Assembly (NCBI RefSeq): GCF_003590095.1 | Contig: NC_039478.1 | Location: 22,506,001 to 22,570,000 of the forward strand | Length of the DNA stretch: 64,000 bases | Direction: 5' to 3' | Source: Trichoplusia ni | Lineage: Eukaryota > Arthropoda > Insecta > Lepidoptera > Noctuidae | Part shown: positions 1 to 12,763 of the stretch, piece by piece | Layout of the letters: each line of letters opens with the position of its first letter | Position numbering within the stretch: position 1 is the stretch's first letter | The notes under the pieces: generated by a model | What the model was told of the DNA's origin: nothing | What the model saw: the letters and a program-made list of their open reading frames with translations, nothing else | The model's database searches: none | Made by a program: the position numbers and the translations under genes

Positions 1-2282
1 ACCGTCAATAAAATGTGCACTAAGAAAAAAGTACCCTAACTAAAATGTTGCCAAGTAACAAAATATTAAATTCCTCGTCTAAAAATAACCCAATACAAAC
101 TCAGCCTATTTATTATGATGCTCTTTTTTGTTGAATTGTATTTTTTTCGCCCGACTTGCGAGATATAGTCGAGATTATGACAAGGTTAAGTTTGCTAGGT
201 AAACAAATAGTATAATCACAGGTGGTCAGAATTACTCTCTTTATATTGCTTATTCTGTACAGTGTGAATATACAACAGGCTATTTTATAAAGTACAGAGA
301 AGACGAAACTTCGACTACACACATAAGTACTTGTGTAGTGTTGTACCTACTATAGATGTAATAGCAAAACGTTTCTTTTAAATAGCATGTGCCGTTTGAC
401 CTGAATGACTTAATCGATTAGGAAAGTCAACGAAGCGGTTTCTAAGTTTCCAACGTTCAATATTCTTGAAGTTAAAAGTTATTGTAAAACAAATATGCCT
501 AATACTTTTCCCGGCTGTAACGTGACCGTTTCGTTATAATTCCAAGGCTAAACAAGTTTACCTACTAATACACGTTAACATTACTTATACCCTGTCATGG
601 CACTTAGTTTTAATCCGATAAGAGTTAAATGTTTAGAACTTTTAGGTACCTAATCTTTTTTCAATCTTTATCGAGTGACATAGGTACCTATTTATGTCTG
701 AACTAACAGCGTACCTATCAGTATAAAAATTATGTTTTTTGAAACCAGTTATTACGAAGCCGTCCTAGCCATACAACTTCACACGTATACTTATACAGTG
801 AGATACCATGTCTAAAATACTTTTCACATCGCACGACATCTCGAGATTCAACCGCATTAGGGAAAGGTATAAAAAAAATCGGGTCACATGTATTCACATC
901 ACTCTTTCATCCTTACTCATGATGAAATATATAAATGTCACCTACGCGTATTCAATAAAAATCAGCCATAATGTAATAAAAATCGAGTTTCTGACGCTTG
1001 GATGACGTGACGCAAGTCTTGCACAGCGAGAGCGACACGAATTGATTCCCTTTTTAAATAATGGAAATTGGCGGGAATGTCATTTTGACGTGGAAACGTC
1101 ATTTAGATTTTTTGTGATGAAGAATTTAATTTTCGGTTCAGACAAATTGGAATGGAATATACTCTATATTTTTGTTTATTTAGTGATACAACTTTAAGTG
1201 AATAGCCACGTTTTTTTATTATATCTTTATTTAGAGAGTCAATGTTGAGCGCTCGTGTCGACTTTATTTACAAAAAATCACGACTTTTTGGACATAACCT
1301 GTTTGGAAATCTTTCATATTTAGACAGCTGCCAAACAAATCTTTCCGTGTTCACATGGGTTTCGTCATGTTATAAACAGTTATGTTCATACATACTTTAT
1401 CAAAACTTAATGCTATTGCAAAAACTTCGATACGTATCAAAGAATATAAAATACCAACGTACCATTTTATGAAGTATACGATAATGTAATGTCAATAAAA
1501 GAGAAATCATTCGTAACTGCTACAGGTAAACAATAAAAGGAAATTGTAGCGATTGATTGGAAATACCGGGAATACGTTGTGAACACTTAGTGTTGCCAGT
1601 TGAAATTTTTCCGATTGCAGTGTTGCCATATTTGTTTGCCGCCTTTGTGCTTTTTACTGTGTTCAAAAAGTGTAAATTATGATGTCATTCCGCGGCGTGC
1701 ATACCTATTACCTACATACTTATGACTTTACCTGTGTTTCCTCGCTCCTATAAGTCGTATCCTGATGTCGGTACATTTTACCGACTTTCTCGAATAAATT
1801 ACAAAAAAAAAAAGATCTATACAAACTACTGAAATAAGCAAGTGCAACTAGACAAATACAAACTTAACAACAACAGTACAAACATTTCAATCTGAAAAAA
1901 AAAAACTAAAAAAAGTAATAAATCAAATCACCAATATTGATGTTTGTCTTTCTCTTATCAACCAATCACTGCTTATCGATATTAAACCGCTACTTGAAAA
2001 CGACCAGGCATATCAAATCGATCACTTTATCTATTGTTAGCAAACACATCAGCTGTTAACAACGTATTACATGCTTCAAAACAGTTGATAACTCTGATAG
2101 TAACGGTAATCTCTATGTAAATAGTGTAAATTCATGTGTAAATATGTATTGGTTATTGAAAATATACGATTCTTACGATTTTCATATGTTGTGAGTTGTT
2201 TATTTTTATGTTTAGACGTGTAATGCTATGTACACCTTAGATTATAATTTGTTGAGTTATTGAACTTGACTTGTAGTAACCA
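1..2282. other. AT-rich non-coding DNA, no gene recognised
   Basis: The open frames here are all under 80 codons and show no domain, signal peptide or biased composition that suggests a gene. The stretch has many A and T runs and no repeat family that I could name. It is probably intergenic or intronic. Confidence 0.5.
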
Positions 2283-2529
2283 GGGCCCCGATTCTGCTAC
2301 GAGTATTTACAAGGACCGATGAATGAATGGCAATTGGATTAAATTTAAAATATTTCCTGTTTTCTTAAGCATTAAAAAAAAAAGTTAATTGTATTGACCT
2401 TGAGTGTACCATCCCGTACTGAATTACCAATTATTGTGTAGGAAAAATGCTTCAGAAAATACGAAAACTGTAATTTTAAGCCAATTTTCATTAATTCATC
2501 GGCCGTTGTAAATAGCGTAATTGGGGCCC
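2283..2529. mobile_element. Short TIR element (MITE-like), 247 bp
   Basis: The left end begins GGGCCCCGATTCTGCTAC and runs on to TATTTAC. The right end, read on the other strand, begins GGGCCCCAATTACGCTA and also runs on to TTTAC. These are imperfect terminal inverted repeats of about 22 bp around an AT-rich core with no coding capacity, which is the layout of a non-autonomous DNA transposon. I could not identify a convincing target-site duplication, so the superfamily is open. The outermost bases (CAGGGCC / CTGGGCC) would suit a hAT- or CACTA-like element, but this is weak. Confidence 0.5.
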
Positions 2530-2822
2530 AGAGGCGCCTCATGATATCGTGTAGGAATGGACTGAAGTCCGAAGATTTTAGTCCGGGTCTTTGTACTATC
2601 ACTAGGGCAAAGAAAGACTACAAATTACTCCGGGATAAAATTACCCACTGTTTCCTACGCCTGAAACAAGGACGAGATTTCAACTGTCTCTGTAAGTCCG
2701 ACTTAAACCTCACTCTGTGTACCTTCCTTTAGTTGAACGCAGGGTTAATACTTCGGAGAGAAATAACGAATTAAACTCCCAAAGACGTTTATAAAAGTTT
2801 ATATTATATAAAATATGTTTCA

Positions 2823-2893
2823 TGTGGCCCGGAACAGTGAACCGTGGAAGCCTTTGCCCAGCTGTGGGACACAGTAGACTGTAGACAAAAAAA
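2823..2893 (+). mobile_element. RTE-type LINE 3'-end fragment
   Basis: The plus strand resembles the common lepidopteran RTE ending in which a conserved tail of the form GCC-T-TGCCCAGC-GTGGGAC closes the reverse transcriptase ORF. A reading frame gives an ARN-x-E-x-W-K pattern just before it, like the C-terminus of RTE ORF2. The fragment is only about 70 bp and 5'-truncated. The assignment is by recalled family pattern, so confidence is moderate. Confidence 0.4.
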
Positions 2894-5800
2894 AGTATAT
2901 GTATAGAAATTAATTGCGTGCTAAAACAATAATATTATTATTTACAATTCAGTAATTCACGTTAATACTCTTAGGTAAATAACGACTTAAAATACAAATA
3001 TACCGATTAATGATATCAAAGTATTAATTTATAAAGGAAACAACCTAATAACGATGTCTATACTTTGGTTTGTTATAATATTCAGTTTATTACCCTACTC
3101 AGATTAATATAATTGTTTTTGGTATCTGTTACGCCCAGCCACTTAAATTAAGTGGCTCAATAAGAGCGGTCGTTTATAATTGCCCGATAGTATTTAAATA
3201 CCTTTATTAAATTATTTTATCGGGTAAACGATGTGACTATTTGTAGGTACAAATTATATGAGAAGGAGGTTAATTTAATATTGAGTTTTAATGTAAATTC
3301 GAAACTTATCAGTGCTGAGAATTGGCCAAAAGCAATTCAGACCTACCATTCGAAGGGTTTTCTACAAATACTGGACTACTAGAAGAACACCATTTTGCAA
3401 AAGGTATTGGTTACCCATCAAACTTTTGACCGAACTAAGCTTTGCTTAACCTTCTTTTTTCTCTATTTGTTTTTATAGTTTTCATAGGAAAGACGGATAG
3501 ACAACGGTGCCTCATAGGGTTACGTTAGGTTTTATCCTTAAAGTGCGGTACCCTAAAAAATATACTTTTATTATGCTATTATTAACCCAGGGAGCTGTTA
3601 TTTGCCGTATTTTCCTTTAACAACCATAATACAAAAATACATATACATTACATTGGGGTATAAATATACGCACCTATATCTATATTTCAGAAGGTGTCAA
3701 GCTAAGTTAAATTAATATATATTAGAGTTAAGCACTAGAAGAAAAATATCCCCTCCATTTTATACAGAACTCCGTCATATTATACTTTCTGAAGCTCAAT
3801 CAATTAACTTGTAATCCTTTGAAGTTGTGAGCAGTCAAACCTTGTTTGTGCTAGACAAAGACTCGGTATTAGTTGCAGACATTGAGCTTGAGAAAATGAA
3901 AGAGAACTTCAGTGATTTTGTCAAAAGATACCCTGGTATTTACTTGGTTCGAACTTATCTTCAGTGCTTCTGAAAATGCAGTTGATATAAGATGTGAAAT
4001 AGAGGATTGAAAAACAAAAGAATATTCTATTCCGTCAGTCCGTGTAGAACCAGGATAAAGATTTCTTGAAAGCTTTTTTTTAATTCAGCTGTTACTGAAA
4101 AGAAGACTGGTTAGGTGCGAGTTTAACTTGCCATGATGAGGGTTCTGTAAAGGCCTTAGAAAAATGGCTGGATGATAAATATATTTAAGTGACCCAAATA
4201 ATTATCTCTCAATAAATTTACGACCGTAGTATTTATTATTATAGGCGCAATAGAAACACGTCACATATCAAAATTCTAGCTATGACATTTCATGAGAAAA
4301 AAATCTTTTGTATATTGGTATTTTTATCTTGTTAAATTATTAAACTTATCTGATAAATCGGTGAAATATAATGATAAACTGTCACATTACTGTAAATAAG
4401 ATTAGGTAACATTTAATTTGACAGTAGATTTGTTTGAAGAGCTTTCCGGCAGGCAGTAAAAGCACCGGAAACCACTTCCGTAATACCTACTTATTTTGCA
4501 TAAATGTGCAAAATAATATCCGTCAATCTAATGATTCATATTTATATGAATTTAGATATTTTCTTCTATGTCGTAATATTACAATTATTTCTTGTTTCTG
4601 ATGCTGGGTAATTTTCAAAATACGAAATATCTGCATTTAATACCTATTAAAGCAAATATGTTATATAACAAAATATAAACAAAAATACTTTCAGTGACCA
4701 GCTTCTGTATTTCCACAGATTCAGTTCTTTTAAGCTAAAAGCAAGCTGTCAAAAGGTTAACAACCCCGCCGTAGCGATGGCAATACAATCAAAAGACAAA
4801 CATATTTTCTTTCCATCTTTATCTGTGCAGTCACATCGCCATGTTATTGCATATGACATCGGATTGGATGTTGTAAATAATGTCTATTTGTAAGTATTGT
4901 TTGTAGCGTCTGAGGAAAATAACTTTGTGAATAAGTCGCAATTTTGCGGATAAATAATATAAGAAAATGCTTACAATTGTCTCTGGGACAATTCTTTTTT
5001 TTAATATAAAAGGTTTTGCAGTTAATGTTATGCCTACGCAATTTTTTTATCTGTGTTGACCATAGCATTTAGAAAAACTATTCGTGGGATAACGTAAACC
5101 TTAGGAAAAGAATATAAATTACTTTTACATCCTACGTTCCCCTTCCCATTCAGTTCGCATTGACTAATGTACAAAAATAATACACAAGCAAACCATTTCG
5201 AATATTACCTCCGATCCAAGCCATAGAGATAATTAAAAGCGAAAAAAAAAAGTTGAAAACCCCATCGTTATTGCAGCGGCAACGAAATGCTAACTAGCAC
5301 ACTTCATTGTGAGATCGCCTGCGCGTCTCGCCACTCGTGCCAAATCGTTAAAAAAGGTCCTGAATCAGCGGTTCAAAGAGCCATAGACTGCCATAGAGTT
5401 GCTTTCAAAACGATTTTTCACGTCGACTACCGTTTAGGTCCAATTTCCCGTGTCTAATGTTGCCGTCCTATTTAACAATGGCCGATTTTGAATTTCGAGT
5501 GATTTGACGTTTCATTTGTTCATTTGTTTATGGTCTTTATGTCAAAGTAGTTAGGCAGCCTCTTTTGTTTTGGTAATTTGAAACCTTTTTGGGAGGATTT
5601 TGTTTGAAATGATAACTTTATTTGTTTTGTTGCTTTCATTAAATGAATATTATCTAAGTATTTTAGTTGGATTTATGCATTTGTAAAACTCTGTAAAGCA
5701 GAACATTGTCGTTAGATGCTGTAGGTAGTACATAAATATTGAATTAATCAAGGTGGCAAGCGCTAGTAAAATACAGTATCTTGTCTCAATAAATGAGATA

Positions 5801-6300
5801 GTGCAAACCATAAATGGCATGCATTTCATTATGAAATACCAAAATAAATGCGTTAAATAGTGTTTTTGAATAAACGATGCAGGGAAAATAATTGTGATAG
5901 GTTTCGGCAGTTTGGGGGAAGAGGAAAATAATGAAGACCCCCAAAATTGTATGGAGACTTTTTTCTGATGAGATGTTGTTTTCTTAAATTGAATTTCTAG
6001 AGGCTTAATTACACTTTGCATAACATAAAAATATTATTTCGATCGTTTGTGTTTGGTCTTAGTAAATTAGAACGTTGGAACCGATTAATGTTATTTTAAA
6101 ACAATACTTCGTCAAACAATACATGTTATTTTTTTATGATTAAGAACCATTTGTTTTTTTTTGTTCCCCTTTAACGTGTTTCTGCTATCTCTTTCCATTT
6201 TACATTTTACCATAGGATTGTTTGGGTTTCTTAATTTTCTAACATGTAATTAAACCATTAAAGATAATTGTTAATGTTTTAGAACATAATTTCAGCTACT
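2894..6300. other. AT-rich non-coding DNA, no gene recognised
   Basis: No convincing coding sequence. Around 3490-3565 there is a degenerate stretch (GACGGATAGACA, then AGGGTT, then GGTACCCTAAAAA) resembling the GGGTTCC/GGAACCC-ended interspersed repeat seen better at 19939-20180. A 123-codon frame on the minus strand at 5650-6021 is hydrophobic and phenylalanine-rich, as expected for chance translation of AT-rich DNA, and shows no family features. Confidence 0.45.
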
Positions 6301-6317
6301 TCAACATTCAAAACTTG

Positions 6318-6353
6318 TTTCTAACTCTTTCTTTTGTTTTGTTTCAGGTATGG
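6318..6353 (+). promoter_or_regulatory. Back-to-back splice acceptor/donor motif (possible recursive splice site)
   Basis: A branch-point-like CTAAC at about 6321 is followed by a long pyrimidine tract and then TTTCAG|GTATGG, with the junction between 6347 and 6348. An acceptor fused directly to a donor is the signature of recursive (ratchet) splice sites in long insect introns. It could equally be an ordinary acceptor whose exon starts with GT, or chance. No transcript evidence is available here. Confidence 0.25.
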
Positions 6354-6359
6354 ACTCTG

Positions 6360-9300
6360 CTGCATGGTCTGACAGTTTACTTTTTTATGTCTCAATGGCG
6401 ATCCTCATTGACTTAAGCCCTCCCTGTAAAAGGTGAAGCGGTGTCCTGGACTCTAACCGGCTAAAACCACCGGAATGCTTCCCCGTTCCCTATAGTCGGG
6501 GGCCAGACAGAGGAGGTCTTTTAATGGAGGCCTTGATCGAACTGTTTAACTATGATATCATTTGTAACACCATTCGGCTTTACAAATAATTATGGGCCAT
6601 TTATATTCATATTCGTTTTCTATATTTAATTTGGTTTGTTCTAAAAAGTTGGTACAATGTCGCCACACATTTCCGTCATTGCAACTCCTGTAAGCTAGAA
6701 TCTAAAATGAAAAGAACGAAAACCAGCGAAACACTTAAGTTTGGTGTGCAACAATTGACATGGACAATTGCCTTGGAACTCATAACGAAATTAATAAGAA
6801 ATAGTAAAAAGGACAAGAAGAAAAAAATGTTTCACTTCTAGTAGGTACGTTAAAGTTTTCTTTAGTACAGAGTAAAGTATTTTTATCTCATCTAAAAGTC
6901 ATCTGTGTACAATTAACCTCTCGTTTGGAAGTTTCCCGATCTCCTAGCAGTAAAGATAAAGTTTAAGTACTTTGAGGAAGTTGGAACAAAAGCGCTATCA
7001 ACGATATACAGGCTGTTGCAATATCATCAAAAGTTTTATGACCTATGTAATACGCTGAAAACGGTTACGAGAAAACATACTGTAGGTACATAGCAACTGA
7101 CAGAAAAGACTCAGTGACGTCAAATGTATGGAAGTGACGTGCGAGTAGAACGAATTACGAGAAATTCAACACTTTTTAGTACTTCGATTAGCTTTCGATC
7201 TAGTCTAAACGGCCTGTCATATTAGTACTTATTTTCTTAGTTATCAGTACAGTTCTTGGTCTTAAAGTTATTCCTAGGTAAGATACTAAATGATTAGAAT
7301 ATAAAATACCTTTGTTTAACTTCAGGGTCTCGCACACATATGGAACGCAATTTTTTAACAACCCGCTTTTCCAATCATTTTTTCTTTAAAATACTTAATT
7401 CCACAGCTATAGCCTATTATACAAACTCTAAATCAATTATGTACGTAAGTATTAAGTTACACTGATAAACCGACTTAATGGAATCATTCCTATCATCTCC
7501 CATTATCATTTAACACATGTTCCGGCCACATGTATTGTTTCATTATAAAATAAAAAGTGCTCTGAAATGGGCCATGTGTTGTTCATTCACTATAACAAGT
7601 CTGATGACACAAATATTGTAAAGAGTTTATGCATTATGTAACTAAAATGAATTGGATAATGTTACATCTTATTACACGGCTAACTAAAAAATCTAAACTT
7701 GATCTAACATCGTATAATAAATTAAAAACTTGAAGTGTATGGGAATGACATTCCTTTTAAACGAGTTTCAGTTTTATATATTTTAGCGATTCATTCAGCA
7801 TTAGCGCTAGTAATGCTTTTCTAATAACATTTCATCGTTTCAATATTGGTTTCATTGGTGTCGACTGCTAAATAAGGAAAATCCTTCACCAAAATGTGAA
7901 GTGAAATAACAATCTCAGAATAGGTGTAAAAGTCTTTTCTTGTGTCATAATATTATCATCATTAAATGACTCCTCATGCTTTGCATTGAGCGTCAGGGAG
8001 CATCAGGGAACATAGATCGGTTTCAGTCAGTAACAGTCTTGCCCTATATGTACCGGGGCGGCGGTAACCCTTTCGGACAATCCCGCTGAAACTATGCCCT
8101 GAAATTATATTCTCGCCTCTTACCCCGAAATCACGTCGGTTGTCATGAATTTGAAAATGGAAGTGTAATTCCGTTACACGGGTTCAGGACTCAAGTAGAC
8201 GGCGCCTGTCCAATCAATGCGCAGCTATTCCACTGATTTATCGGAGGAATGCGACAGCTACGTACAATGGAATGCGCTCATTGTCATTCGATTGACATTC
8301 GCCATTTTGTTTTAGGTTAACTTTGAAGCGAACGAATACTTTTTGTATATTCGATAAAAAATTAGATCACGTTTTGTTATTTTATTTGAAAATAGTAGAT
8401 TGTGTTTAATTACAGACTTTTCCTTACCGTCTGACACATTCACACATGTAAGTTACAGAAATATAAACTCAAAGGTTTTCAAGAGCGTTCTTAAGAATTT
8501 CACATTATATTATTTTCCTGTTTTTGTTTTATCGCGATACTGTATATTTCATTACAGAGACAGACAACTCAGACAAAACAACAAATACTGAAAATAAAGA
8601 TCAATATGTTGGTGATTTGTTTATATCTAGGTTACTTGTACGTAAGAACGACGTAACCCTTACTGACCTGATTTGTAGTCAAGAAGTACGTAACCCCAAC
8701 CAAAGTGACTGTTTTTATGGTCAAGTGCAAGGTCGTGCAAGACAAATAGAAATCCTCAAATATATGGGAATGATATTCCTTACCGAGAAGTGACGTCACT
8801 TTGACTTGTCATTTAAATACATTGGAGAGATTCAATCAGCGTTATTATTAAGCGAAAGTTAACTTGTCTGCAGGCCCTAAATACTTAAGGAATTTAGGCA
8901 GATTACACATGGGGGTTATGACTAACAGTTATCGCTTACTGTACAAGTGGTGATCAGTTTGAATTGCCAGATTGTGACATCAAGCAGTATCGTGTTAAAC
9001 TTCGTACAAGACGTGATGACAGGTCATCTTTCTAATAAGGCTTGCCATTCACTGCTCTACTGTAATTAGAACAAAATTATTTATTATTGCACATTTTTAT
9101 TTGATAAGAAAAAGATTAATTGACCAGTAGTAAAATGATGATAAATATTTATGAACACGAATTAAGAATCTGTTTCTTTTTGAAGTCACTTAGAAAATAA
9201 AACATACGTGAATTCTAAATTCTCACCAAGGCGCCGCCGACTGATATATTGTGATAAAGTTCTTACCTAACTAAATATATCCGCTATCTGATTTTAGCAT

Positions 9301-11299
9301 TCCCGGTGACTCACGATGTGTGCGAAAATAGTATGATGAGCAATACCTTTGTAACATTCGCGATAACATCTCAATTATGATGTTCCTTGTATTAAAAGTT
9401 TCGAAATACGTATTGCTAAAAGATTTTGTTACGTAGAAAAAACATTTTTCGCTTGTGATATATTAAGAAAAGACATTACAATTCGTCACATTACTGGCAG
9501 TTAAGTTACATTAAAAAAAAGCCAGCTACAAGAGAAAATGAAATATTGAAAATAAGCAACAGACTAACTCCGAACACGCGACTAAAAATCGCATATTTAT
9601 ATTCTTGAAACGTTTTTGTCGCTCATTCACAGTCCGCCTTATATGTTGTCGTGTTTACTAAGACTAATTGTTCAGCATATCGCGATAACGTCGGATGTAC
9701 ACTCATAGTTATCACCTTGACGGTCGTGATTACACATTGTATGCAGTACGGGATAGCTGATGAAGGACTGGTAATAGACCCTTTGTTGACACGTCATGTT
9801 ATTGGAAAATAAACCTTATGTGCTGTTGATAAATGCGGTTTTAATGTTGAAATTCTGGCAATAATGTATCTTGACGACAGTTTTTGGTTAGAGTAACTAT
9901 TTTTGTAGTATTTTTTAATTTGGGTTTGTCCCAAAGTAAGTAGATAGCATTATTAATTACAGAATAGTGCATAACTATGATTAATCAGAAGACTACAAAA
10001 CAAATAAAATCTGAAAAAAGCTTCTCCTATAATAGGTCTACGTATTTAAAAAAAAGCTAATTTATTTATAACACCTAGCTAATTATGTAAGCATCTGGTC
10101 TAAAAACATGAGAAAATGTGTAACATGGAAATCCATAATATTGGTCCAACATGGCACAAATGACGGCAGCAACATGTCATAAACAAAACACAACATTTAT
10201 GCTCGTAACTTGATCACGCGCCATTTCACATCCTCGGTTCAAAACATGGTACAATCTACGACAGAATTATTTCAATATTGTTAATTTAATAAAAAATATA
10301 TTTGTAGGTTTTACTCAGTTTTTTTTTGTTATTCTTACAGTTAATGTAGCAAGGGAATTTTTGACTCTATTATTACATCGTTCGGTATTCTATTATTCAT
10401 CGAAAATTTCAAATCCGATTTAATATTTACTTATTAAAATTTTGCTTACTATTCTAACTCGCCAATCTTAAGGAAACTTGAAACAGTGGACAGTGATTGA
10501 ACTGAATTAGATTGAACAAAACTTTGCGTAATATATGTACATATTCACTATAACCTAGAACTTTATTTTCTTTCCCTCAGAGAGTCATATTATACCTACT
10601 ACTATATAAAACTTAAACTTACTTTGCCTTTAGCACAAAGAAAATATCTTTCCAACTTTGTCTCCAACTGTACTATTCGGCGAAAATATAAAATATAACG
10701 AGTTTCCTTGCTCAAGATACAGGGGGCGAAAGGATTTTTTCGAATGCCATTACGCAGTGGAAGGGGGCTAACAAATTGCCGCGCTTCCCGACTACGCACA
10801 AATATAGCAATTAGGAGCAATTAAGGGGTTAAAAGCGGAGTTTTAACGGACAGCACTAGATTATTCATAGCGTCGTTTACGTAGATTTGTCGTTCTCGTT
10901 TCGAATTCAATTCGTTGTCATTTCATTTTATATTTTTATGTAGTTTTGTTGTGATTTGTTTTTAGATTTTTAAATACATATTAGTCTAGTAAATGTAAGG
11001 TTGTTAGCATTTGTTTTGGATGCGATGCGATGAGTTATCAATCATCGATGATAAAATTAGCTCGTCTACAAAAGCTGATTATGTGCCTGTTTCCCTAGAC
11101 AAGTTACATCTCCTCAAGCGTAAGTCAATGGATTAGAGAATTAAGAGGACTTGTAAAACAAAATGTCAGTTCCATACATTTGGTCGATTCCTGTCAACGC
11201 ATTGTCATCATATCATTTCTCAACCCGACCTTTAGTTAATAACTCTTGTATCCAATTCCGATATAGGATAAGCTTTCTTGCTATAGATGTATAAGTAGT
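6360..11299. other. Non-coding DNA, no gene recognised
   Basis: Only short frames occur (89 codons or fewer). The 89-codon frame at 8524-8793 is hydrophilic and matches nothing I know. A GC-richer patch at about 6430-6540 follows the splice-like motif but has stops in all useful frames. A short motif, TATGGGAATGACATTCCTT near 7739, recurs in altered form near 8763. Confidence 0.45.
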
Positions 11300-11518
11300 A
11301 AATGCGGACAACATCACATACATTGTTCTGAACCCAAAGTAAGTTGCTAAAGCACTTGTGTTATGGAATTCAGATACAACGAAGGTACCACAAACACCCA
11401 GACCCGAGACAATGTAGAAATATGAATTTTTACATTGGCCCGACCGGGGATCGAAGCCGGGACCTCAGAGATAGCGACACCTTGAAACCGGTGCGTACAC
11501 CACTCGACCACGGAGGTC
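11300..11518 (-). mobile_element. tRNA-derived SINE, Metulj-like
   Basis: The reverse strand opens with GACCTCCGTGGTCGAGTGG, which contains a pol III A-box-like segment. A B-box-like segment follows within the tRNA-like head, then a body ending at the conserved ATGTATGTGATGTTGTCCGCATTTA tail region. It closely matches the plus-strand copy at 12764-12988 over its whole length. The sequence resembles the Metulj SINE family of butterflies. The B box has a changed base (GGCTTCGATCC on the SINE strand), so promoter activity may be reduced. Confidence 0.8.
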
Positions 11519-12070
11519 GTCTTATGTAATGTGCATATTATGCCTAATGTTTGTATGTGCATATTAATGGGGAATTTACAAAATTTAAACCACTTTAAAC
11601 AACTTCAATAGTTTGCTTTGTCTATACTTATTATTTTTAATCTAAATTCTCTCCGTAACTATGTATAAATAAAGAACTCAATTGTACATGTATCTATGTC
11701 TGATGTACAATTGTTGACACTTGAATAGATGTGTTGTTCATACTTAAGTGGTTAAACAGCGAGTGATGATTAATCTAATATTGTATTGTGTGCCGAGTGA
11801 TAGCACACGTTGTTTTATCGTGTTTGTTTAGCAGGTGTAATTAGCAATTAGTACGGTTGATTCAATGCTTTAGAAACAATAGAAACTATGTGTTAATGTT
11901 TCTTGATCCAGACAGGAGAAATTGTTGTGTCGCATATGAATTCGTGTACTGAAGTTTACCAAGTAGCGTAAAACTGTGTGTAAGTAACTGCGTGTAAGTT
12001 TATTTTACTTAAATTACCAATGCAAAATTAACCCCTCGTGAGTATACTTTGCAAGTGTAAATATGGTAAT

Positions 12071-12086
12071 GTTTGTTTTGATACAT
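12071..12086. repeat. Target-site duplication, left copy
   Basis: GTTTGTTTTGATACAT, 16 bp, is repeated perfectly at 12189-12204 and brackets the short RTE insertion. This is direct evidence of target-primed insertion. Confidence 0.85.
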
Positions 12087-12188
12087 CATCATCATCATTC
12101 CCCTGCCCTCATCCCAATTATTTTATTTGGGGTCGGCGCAACATGTCGTCTTCTTCCATACCTTCCTATCGGCCGTCATCTCGTCATC
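12087..12188 (-). mobile_element. 5'-truncated RTE LINE 3' end
   Basis: On the reverse strand this reads as the last part of an RTE ORF2 followed by the tail CCGACCCCAAATAAAATAAT..TTGGGATGAGGGC and a (GATGAT)n end. It matches the plus-strand RTE copy at 39206-39554 almost base for base. Only about 102 bp were copied. The 16-bp perfect target-site duplication on both sides confirms a retrotransposition event. Confidence 0.85.
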
Positions 12189-12204
12189 GTTTGTTTTGAT
12201 ACAT
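12189..12204. repeat. Target-site duplication, right copy
   Basis: Right-hand copy of the 16-bp duplication described at 12071-12086. Confidence 0.85.
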
Positions 12205-12238
12205 AAAATATTAATTTTAGTATTAAGCACTTTCGGAA

Positions 12239-12295
12239 GTCTCGGCATCTTTGTGCATGTGATTTGAATGTTCGTGAAACGCCGCGAGATTGGTT
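12239..12295 (+). mobile_element. Fragment of serine-tRNA-type SINE (3' body)
   Basis: The segment ATCTTTGTGCATGTGATTTG followed by AATGTTCGTGAAACGCC is the central body of the SINE seen best at 20429-20600 and 58340-58491. The tRNA-like head is missing. Confidence 0.5.
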
Positions 12296-12675
12296 GAAAA
12301 AAATATTAGCTTTCTGTGGTAAGAGTTAGTTTTTTTAGTTAGTAAGAGTTGTATTATTATTAATATAAATATTATTTAAACGCTAGTTATAATATTGTTT
12401 ACGTTCGGGTACAAAATAGATACCATTATAAGCCCTTTGCGGTTACTAGAGATATTCCGCAATATATTTGTATTGCGGGCTTCGTGTGAGGGACAAATAA
12501 CCCACAATTTACAACAGACACACCCAAGACACATCTCAATATTGATGCTGTTCGCGCCAACACATTTGCTGGCGACACTGAAATATGAAAATGAGGAGTT
12601 ATGAGAATATTTATGTTAATGGTTTGTTATATTTTTTCTCGTGATCAATATACAACAAGCATTTGTGTGAGCTTA

Positions 12676-12756
12676 ATGCTTCTCCTGTGTCTGGGCGAGT
12701 TTGTGCATTTGACTTGAATGTTTGTGAAAGCCCGTGTGATACAAGGATTTAATTGA
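12676..12756 (+). mobile_element. Fragment of serine-tRNA-type SINE abutting a Metulj-like SINE
   Basis: The segment from CTTCTCCTGTGTCTGGG through TTTGTGCATTTGACTTGAAT and ending ACAAGGATTTAAT matches the 3' half of the 20429-20600 SINE. It stops within 10 bp of the head of the Metulj-like SINE, so the second element inserted at or near the tail of the first, or the two form a composite. Confidence 0.55.
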
Positions 12757-12763
12757 TAAATGA

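Noticed and set aside
5650..6021. 123-codon minus-strand frame
   Set aside because: Phenylalanine- and isoleucine-rich by AT bias, with no conserved pattern.
8524..8793. 89-codon hydrophilic frame
   Set aside because: It looked more protein-like than its neighbours, but nothing recognisable is present and its end overlaps the repeated GGAATGATATTCC word.
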